This document shows positions 7,099-11,591 of a stretch of DNA of 11,591 nt, in pieces. How positions within the stretch are numbered: position 1 is the first letter of the stretch; each line of letters starts with the position of its first letter. The translations under genes were made by a program, and so were the position numbers. The notes beneath the pieces are model-generated. The model saw only the letters and a program-made list of their open reading frames with translations. It ran no database searches and was not told where the DNA came from. Where the stretch lies: assembly GCA_965661265.1 (NCBI GenBank), contig CBFIDE010000029.1, positions 1 to 11,591 of the forward strand, in the 5' to 3' direction. This DNA comes from CBFIDE01 sp965661265 (lineage in GTDB: Bacteria; Bacteroidota; Bacteroidia; Flavobacteriales; Schleiferiaceae).

Positions 7099-8190
7099 AT
7101 GAGAAGTTTTTTTAGAATATTTTTAGTATTAGCAATAATCGGAGGAGTAATTTTTACACTCTATTATTTATGGGGTAAAAATCAAGTAGAGCCAATGATT
7201 TATACTTCAGAAAAGCCTTATATCGGGAGTATAGTTAAAAAGTCAGTGGCTTCTGGAAGTATCATTCCTAGAGAGGAAATCGAAATTAAGCCGCAAGTAT
7301 CTGGAATTATTCAAGAGATTTATGTTGAGGCGGGTGATTTGGTGAAGGAAGGAGATCAAATTGCAAAGGTGAAGGTTATTCCAAATATGCTTTCTCTTAA
7401 TAACGCTGAGAACAGACTAAAAACAGCTGAAATTTCTGTTGAAAACACTAAGATCGAATATGATAGAAATAAGAAATTATATGACCAAAAAGTAATTCCA
7501 TATGCTGAATTTCAATCGGTTGATCTAAGATATAAGAATGCTAAATTGGAACTGGATGCAGCCACAGATAATCTTCAAATCGTTAAAGAAGGCGCTACTA
7601 GAAAAAGTGGCTCTAACTCATTAACAACTGTAAAAGCCACAGTTGCAGGAATGGTCCTGGATATCCCGATAAAAGTCGGAAATCAAGTCATAGAGTCCAA
7701 TAATTTTAATGATGGTACTAGCATAGCTTCATTAGCAGATATGAATGACTTAATCTTTGAAGGAAAAATTGATGAGTCCGAGGTGGGTAAAATACGTGAG
7801 GGAATGGATATTGAGTTGACAGTAGGTGCAATAGAGAATACTAAATTTTCAGCAACTCTTGAGTATATCTCGCCAAAAGGTGTGGATGAAAATGGCGCTA
7901 TACAATTCTTAATTAGAGCTCAAGTGGAACTAGATTCCAGCAGTTTTATTAGGGCTGGATATTCTGCCAACGCCAATATTGTTCTAGATAGACGTGATAG
8001 TGTATTGTGTATCAATGAAAGTCTTCTTCAATTTGATGAAGAAAAGAAGGCTTATATTGAAATTGAAACAGGAGATCAATTGTTTGAGAAAAGATATGTC
8101 GTTCTTGGAATATCAGATGGTTTACAAGCTGAAGTTCTGGAAGGAGTCAAAGAAGGGGAGTTTATTAAGGTATGGAATATGGGTAAATAA
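7099..8190 (+). CDS. HlyD/MacA-family membrane fusion protein (periplasmic efflux adaptor)
   Basis: This is a periplasmic adaptor that would link an inner-membrane pump, typically a MacB-type ABC transporter, to a TolC-like outer-membrane channel. From the ATG the protein has 363 residues. A membrane anchor lies at about 4-25. A split biotinyl-lipoyl-like domain (IKPQVSGIIQEIYVEAGDLVKEGD at 63-86, second half about 175-210) flanks a coiled-coil hairpin at about 97-165. A beta-barrel domain (about 217-300) includes ISPKGVDENGAIQF and IRAGYSANANIVLDRRDSVL. A membrane-proximal C-terminal domain ends in IKVWNMGK. The frame can extend to a TTG at 7069 (373 residues). I prefer the ATG at 7099 because Bacteroidota homologues known to me begin at the equivalent short basic stretch, and because the purines before the TTG lie too close to act as a ribosome binding site. 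No ABC permease, ATPase or TolC gene adjoins it, so its partner and cargo are unknown. Confidence 0.9.
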   Translation: MRSFFRIFLVLAIIGGVIFTLYYLWGKNQVEPMIYTSEKPYIGSIVKKSVASGSIIPREEIEIKPQVSGIIQEIYVEAGDLVKEGDQIAKVKVIPNMLSLNNAENRLKTAEISVENTKIEYDRNKKLYDQKVIPYAEFQSVDLRYKNAKLELDAATDNLQIVKEGATRKSGSNSLTTVKATVAGMVLDIPIKVGNQVIESNNFNDGTSIASLADMNDLIFEGKIDESEVGKIREGMDIELTVGAIENTKFSATLEYISPKGVDENGAIQFLIRAQVELDSSSFIRAGYSANANIVLDRRDSVLCINESLLQFDEEKKAYIEIETGDQLFEKRYVVLGISDGLQAEVLEGVKEGEFIKVWNMGK

Positions 8191-8248
8191 TAATTCTTTT
8201 TGAGTTTTACTAAAAAAAACGAGTTCGATCACTAAAAAAATACCACCA

Positions 8249-8258
8249 CTGAGCTCAG
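8249..8258. repeat. Palindrome CTGAGCTCAG in the HlyD-dehydratase intergenic region
   Basis: This is a perfect 10-base palindrome about 40 bases upstream of the first promoter-like box for the downstream dehydratase gene. It overlaps a longer, weaker pairing of CCACT (8246-8250) with AGTGG (8276-8280). It could be a regulatory site. There is no following T-run, so it is not a convincing terminator. The rest of the 8191-8296 stretch shows only A-runs and T-runs. Confidence 0.25.
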
Positions 8259-8296
8259 AAAATAGATATCAAGAGAGTGGAGTACCCAAAAAGGGG

Positions 8297-8336
8297 TATC
8301 TTTGCTTTCATAGGATCATGTACCTTTGATAGGTCA
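8297..8336 (+). promoter_or_regulatory. Tandem promoter-like module before the dehydratase gene (two TAYCTTTG boxes)
   Basis: TATCTTTG (8297-8304) and TACCTTTG (8321-8328) both match TAnnTTTG exactly. Each is followed by a related sequence: ATAGGATCA at 8310-8318 and ATAGGTCA at 8329-8336. The TTTG of the first box also stands 16 bases upstream of the second box, so it might serve as its -33 element, although 16 is slightly short. The second box would start transcription about 10-20 bases before the ATG at 8354. One or both boxes probably drive the polysaccharide genes that follow. Confidence 0.5.
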
Positions 8337-8353
8337 CTAATTGCAGATATGAT

Positions 8354-10291
8354 ATGTTGCGAAAGATTTTTCAAATTAATTCAGAGCGCTTCCTGGCCAG
8401 ATGGATTATCTTTATTTTCGATGTATGTATGGTGATGTTGGCTTACATTTTGGCGAGCTTTACTAGACATAATTTTGATTTAGACATTCTTATCAGCCAA
8501 TTTCAGCCTGCTAGATTAGGCTGGGTCGCCATTTTCTACTCCGTAGCGTTTATCTACTTTAAGTCATATTCAGGTGTAATAAGGCATACTTCTCTTAAAG
8601 ATGGTGTTCAAATGTTTAAAGCATCCAGCATAGCTATATTCGGTATTCTCATATTAGGTTTAGTTGTGCCAAAAGATCTTTCTAGTTTTTGGAACACACT
8701 GTATATTCCACGTTCAATTGTTCTTATTCATTACCTAATGTCTTTATTCTTGCTGGTTTCTACAAGAACAGCAGTGAAAATTATTTTCAGAACTTTTGGA
8801 GGAATTAAAAGCCCTAAAAAAACCAAAGTTTTAATTTATGGAGCTGGAGGGAGCGGAATGATTACCAAAAATACACTGGAAAATGATGCTGAAAGAGATT
8901 ATGAAGTAGTTGGTTTTTTTGACGACAACTCATATAAAGTTGGGAAGTCTATACATGGAGTTATGGTCTATAATCCTTTAAAACTTGAGAATAAGGAGTT
9001 TGTGAAAAAGCTTGAAGCCGATGTTCTTATAATCTCAGTTCAATCCAATTTAACTGTATCAAAGAGAAAACAAATAGTAGATTTAGCTTTGGAAAATGGT
9101 TTAGTGGTTAAAGCCGTTCCATCTGCTAGTAATTGGATTCAAGGAGAATTAAGTACTAAGCAAATCCAGAATGTAAAAATTGAGAAATTACTGGAGCGTG
9201 ATCCTATTATATTGGACAATGTTAATGTTTCAAACTCTATAAAGAATAGAATTGTACTAGTTACCGGTGCGGCGGGCTCTATTGGCTCTGAAATTGCTTG
9301 CCAATTAGTGCATTATTCTCCTAAACAAGTAATTCTGTTGGATCAGGCTGAGTCATCATTATATGATTTGCAAAATGAATTGAAATCTAAGTATCCAGAT
9401 AAATTTGATTTAATTCAATTCGTAATTGGTGATATAACCAATTATGAAAGAATGAATGTAGCTTTTGATGAATACAAGCCTCAAATTGTCTTTCATGCAG
9501 CAGGGTATAAGCATGTTCCTTTAATGGAGGATAATCCATATGAAAGTATTAATGTCAATATTTTTGGAACCAAAAACATTGCTGATTTAGCAGTAACTTA
9601 CAACTGCGAGAAGTTTGTTATGGTTTCTACAGACAAGGCTGTTAATCCTACTAATGTTATGGGAGCTACAAAACGAGCCGCGGAGATATACACTCAGTCT
9701 TTAGGCTCTAAGAAAGGTGTAAAAACGCAATTTATTATTACAAGGTTTGGGAATGTTTTAGGGTCAAATGGATCTGTAATTCCAATTTTTAGAAGGCAAA
9801 TAGAGGAAGGAGGCCCAATAACGATTACTCATAAAGATATCACAAGATTTTTCATGACTATATCTGAAGCATGTAATTTAGTGCTTGAAGCAGGTAGTAT
9901 GGGTAAGGGAGGAGAGATTTTTATATTTGATATGGGTGAGTCAGTTAAAATTTACGATTTGGCCAAAAAGATGATTCGCTTATCTGGTTTGAAGCTTGGA
10001 ACTGATATTGAAATTAAAGAGATTGGACTAAGGCCAGGTGAAAAGCTTTATGAAGAACTTCTTGCGGTTGAGGAGAATACCAAGAAAACTCACCATCCCA
10101 AAATAATGATTGCCAATATTATAGCCGAAGATCCAAAGAAGGTCAGAGAGGAGTTCGAAGATATGCAAGGATGTCTTAGTACTGGTGATAATTTGAAAAT
10201 GGTTAGGATTTTAAAAGAAATTGTACCCGAATTTATCTCCAATAATTCGGTTTTCGCTTCATTAGACATGAAGAAGATTGTTAACCACTAA
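8354..10291 (+). CDS. Membrane-bound nucleotide-sugar 4,6-dehydratase/epimerase, FlaA1/CapD/WbpM type
   Basis: This enzyme is predicted to convert a UDP-N-acetylhexosamine to its 4-keto-6-deoxy form for surface polysaccharide synthesis, acting at the inner face of the cytoplasmic membrane. The 645 residues match full-length WbpM/CapD proteins. About four membrane segments lie within 15-140. A first Rossmann domain has GAGGSG at 163-168. A second, catalytic extended-SDR domain has the NAD-binding TGAAGSIGSE at 304-313, HAAGYKHVPLME at 381-392, STDKAVNPTNVMGATKR at 425-441 and the substrate-loop sequence RFGNVLGSNGSVIP at 464-477. The usual YxxxK is MxxxK (Met436, Lys440) with Ser425, which is the SMK form typical of large WbpM-like enzymes. 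The exact sugar product cannot be read from sequence. It lies 6 bases before the Wzi/RemB-like gene, so the two are probably cotranscribed. Confidence 0.93.
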   Translation: MLRKIFQINSERFLARWIIFIFDVCMVMLAYILASFTRHNFDLDILISQFQPARLGWVAIFYSVAFIYFKSYSGVIRHTSLKDGVQMFKASSIAIFGILILGLVVPKDLSSFWNTLYIPRSIVLIHYLMSLFLLVSTRTAVKIIFRTFGGIKSPKKTKVLIYGAGGSGMITKNTLENDAERDYEVVGFFDDNSYKVGKSIHGVMVYNPLKLENKEFVKKLEADVLIISVQSNLTVSKRKQIVDLALENGLVVKAVPSASNWIQGELSTKQIQNVKIEKLLERDPIILDNVNVSNSIKNRIVLVTGAAGSIGSEIACQLVHYSPKQVILLDQAESSLYDLQNELKSKYPDKFDLIQFVIGDITNYERMNVAFDEYKPQIVFHAAGYKHVPLMEDNPYESINVNIFGTKNIADLAVTYNCEKFVMVSTDKAVNPTNVMGATKRAAEIYTQSLGSKKGVKTQFIITRFGNVLGSNGSVIPIFRRQIEEGGPITITHKDITRFFMTISEACNLVLEAGSMGKGGEIFIFDMGESVKIYDLAKKMIRLSGLKLGTDIEIKEIGLRPGEKLYEELLAVEENTKKTHHPKIMIANIIAEDPKKVREEFEDMQGCLSTGDNLKMVRILKEIVPEFISNNSVFASLDMKKIVNH

Positions 10292-10297
10292 CATTTC

Positions 10298-11591
10298 ATG
10301 TATATATTTAGCGCTCCAAGGATAGTTTTTGAGTCCAATGGCATAAGCAACATAGGGTTATTTAAAATCCTGCTTATCGCTTGTTTCTTTATTATGGCAT
10401 TCAATACAAAGGCACAGTATAAGTATCAGTTTTTGAATCACCGACAAGATGCATATAGAAATGCAAGTCTCTACAGTATTAATGATAGTTCTATTACTGG
10501 AGTTAGGCCTTTTGCTAAACATCAAGAGAAGACTCCATTAAGTAATGAAAAAGGCTTTTGGACTTGGATGAAAAGAAAAGCCTTTGAAGAAAGATTGGTC
10601 CAAGTAGAGGGCGTAGGGTTTAGTCTTAGTTTTGATCCAATAGTAAATTTCAATTATGGCTCTAGCTTGGGAAATGAGGATTTTAATAATAGTAGAAATG
10701 GGAGAGGTTTTCTTGTAGAAGGCACTATAGGCTCTCAATTCTCTTATTATTCATTTTTTAGTGAGAATCAAGCAAACTTCTCACCATACGTTAATGACTT
10801 TATTCAGAATAGAAATGTCGTTCCAGGATATAATTTAGCAAGATCCTTTGGTGATAATGGGTGGGATTTCTCCTTGGTAATGGGTGAAGTGAATTATACT
10901 CCCAATCAATTTTTTAGTTTCACCCTTGGTCAAGGAAAAAACTTTTTTGGTGAAGGCTATCGATCTATGTTTTTGTCAGATGTTAGTAATTCTTATCCGT
11001 TTTTCAGGATTGAAACAGAATTCTGGCGAGTTAAATACGTGAATTTATGGGCTCAAATGTATGATGCTCCTATTCAATCTACGTCCCAGCCGGGCTACGA
11101 CAAAAAGTATATGTCGGCGCACTATTTAAATATTCGACTAACAAACAAATGGAATCTAGGATTCTATGAATCAATTATTTTTGGAGATACCACGCAACAA
11201 AGAGGTTTGGATGCCTCCTTCTTTAATCCTATAATATTCTATCGCCCTGTGGAGTTTGGAGTGGGCTCTCAAACCGGAAATGCTCTATTGGGAGTTTCAA
11301 CTTCGTATAAACTGAAAGATGGATTGTTGGCCTATAGTCAGTTTATAATTGATGAATTTACACTTTCGGAAATTCAGGCAAGCAATGGTTATTGGGCAAA
11401 TAAATGGGGATTACAAATAGGTCTTAAATATTACAACGCTTTCGCGATAGAGAATTTGTTCTTAAGGCTAGAATATAATCGCGTGAGGCCTTATACCTAC
11501 ACCCATAGAAATAGATTAACTAATTATGGGCAATATGGTCAATCATTGGCTCATCCATGGGGAGCAAATTTTTCAGAAGTAATGCTCCACA
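10298..11591 (+). CDS. Wzi/RemB-like capsule-assembly or gliding-associated outer-membrane protein; partial, C-terminus beyond the right edge
   Basis: This is a predicted outer-membrane beta-barrel associated with surface polysaccharide (Wzi of capsules) or, in gliding Bacteroidota, with the RemB motility/exopolysaccharide protein. The frame stays open for 431 codons to the window end. A signal peptide ends at T-K-A before Q40, after a long N-terminal region of about 20 residues and a hydrophobic core at 21-35. The mature part is rich in aromatic residues alternating with polar ones. It contains the family-like block LGQGKNFFGEGYRSMFLSDVS at about 210-230, followed by YPFFRIETEFWRVKYVNLWAQM. 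Later segments such as FFNPIIFYRPVEFGVGSQTGNALLG fit the same family. I chose the ATG at 10298, 6 bases after the dehydratase stop. The next in-frame Met (33) would destroy the signal peptide. The RemB assignment is from memory of the motif, not from a search. Confidence 0.8.
   Translation, partial: MYIFSAPRIVFESNGISNIGLFKILLIACFFIMAFNTKAQYKYQFLNHRQDAYRNASLYSINDSSITGVRPFAKHQEKTPLSNEKGFWTWMKRKAFEERLVQVEGVGFSLSFDPIVNFNYGSSLGNEDFNNSRNGRGFLVEGTIGSQFSYYSFFSENQANFSPYVNDFIQNRNVVPGYNLARSFGDNGWDFSLVMGEVNYTPNQFFSFTLGQGKNFFGEGYRSMFLSDVSNSYPFFRIETEFWRVKYVNLWAQMYDAPIQSTSQPGYDKKYMSAHYLNIRLTNKWNLGFYESIIFGDTTQQRGLDASFFNPIIFYRPVEFGVGSQTGNALLGVSTSYKLKDGLLAYSQFIIDEFTLSEIQASNGYWANKWGLQIGLKYYNAFAIENLFLRLEYNRVRPYTYTHRNRLTNYGQYGQSLAHPWGANFSEVMLH

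Noticed and set aside
7994..8203. Plus-strand frame overlapping the 3' end of the HlyD-family gene
   Set aside because: It is an out-of-frame reading of the conserved adaptor C-terminus and extends only 13 bases past its stop.
8191..8240. Possible terminator after the HlyD-family gene (T-runs and A-runs)
   Set aside because: The only pairings are A/T stems such as GTTTT with AAAAC. There is no GC-containing hairpin followed by a T-run, so I do not call a terminator.
8283..8298. Hairpin TACCC-N6-GGGTA just before the first -7-like box
   Set aside because: The stem is only five base pairs and overlaps the promoter-like box, with no following T-run. It is too weak to name as a terminator or riboswitch.
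10538..10738. Minus-strand frame inside the Wzi/RemB-like gene
   Set aside because: It is antisense to a long frame with a signal peptide and barrel-like composition, and shows no domain of its own.

Overview
The window looks like chromosomal DNA of a low-GC member of the Bacteroidota, probably a marine or gliding Cytophagales/Flavobacteriia-type bacterium; that rank is an inference from gene families, not a database match. Three signs support it. Exported proteins end their signal peptides in K-A-Q. Start codons lack strong Shine-Dalgarno sequences. Several intergenic regions carry TAnnTTTG boxes, the -7 element of the Bacteroidota primary sigma factor.

Left part (1-4523, minus strand): a tight four-gene operon read right to left. 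It encodes an SLC13/DASS-type permease with two RCK_C domains, APS kinase (CysC), and the two ATP-sulfurylase subunits CysD and CysN; CysN runs off the left edge. Gaps are 3, 23 and 21 bases. Together these would import an oxyanion (probably sulfate), activate it to APS and phosphorylate it to PAPS. No PAPS reductase, sulfite reductase or sulfotransferase is visible.

Centre (4524-4650): a divergent promoter region with three perfect inverted repeats in 61 bases. The outer two share a half-site (YTACTRA), and each falls in the spacer of one of the two predicted promoters.

Right part (4651-11591, plus strand): a patatin/POTRA/beta-barrel protein of the type Vd secretion kind; a membrane-anchored HlyD/MacA-type adaptor without visible transporter partners; and a two-gene cell-surface polysaccharide unit. 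That unit is a membrane-bound FlaA1/CapD/WbpM-type nucleotide-sugar 4,6-dehydratase followed after 6 bases by a Wzi/RemB-like outer-membrane protein, which runs off the right edge.

The working model is that the locus makes and exports a surface polysaccharide, and that the neighbouring PAPS operon may supply sulfate donor to decorate it. This rests on gene neighbourhood only. I found no RNA genes, CRISPR array, insertion sequence, phage gene or convincing terminator. No stretch longer than 163 bases lacks a gene. Most of the window is recognisable; the intergenic operator architecture and the PAPS/polysaccharide pairing are the parts most worth a second look.
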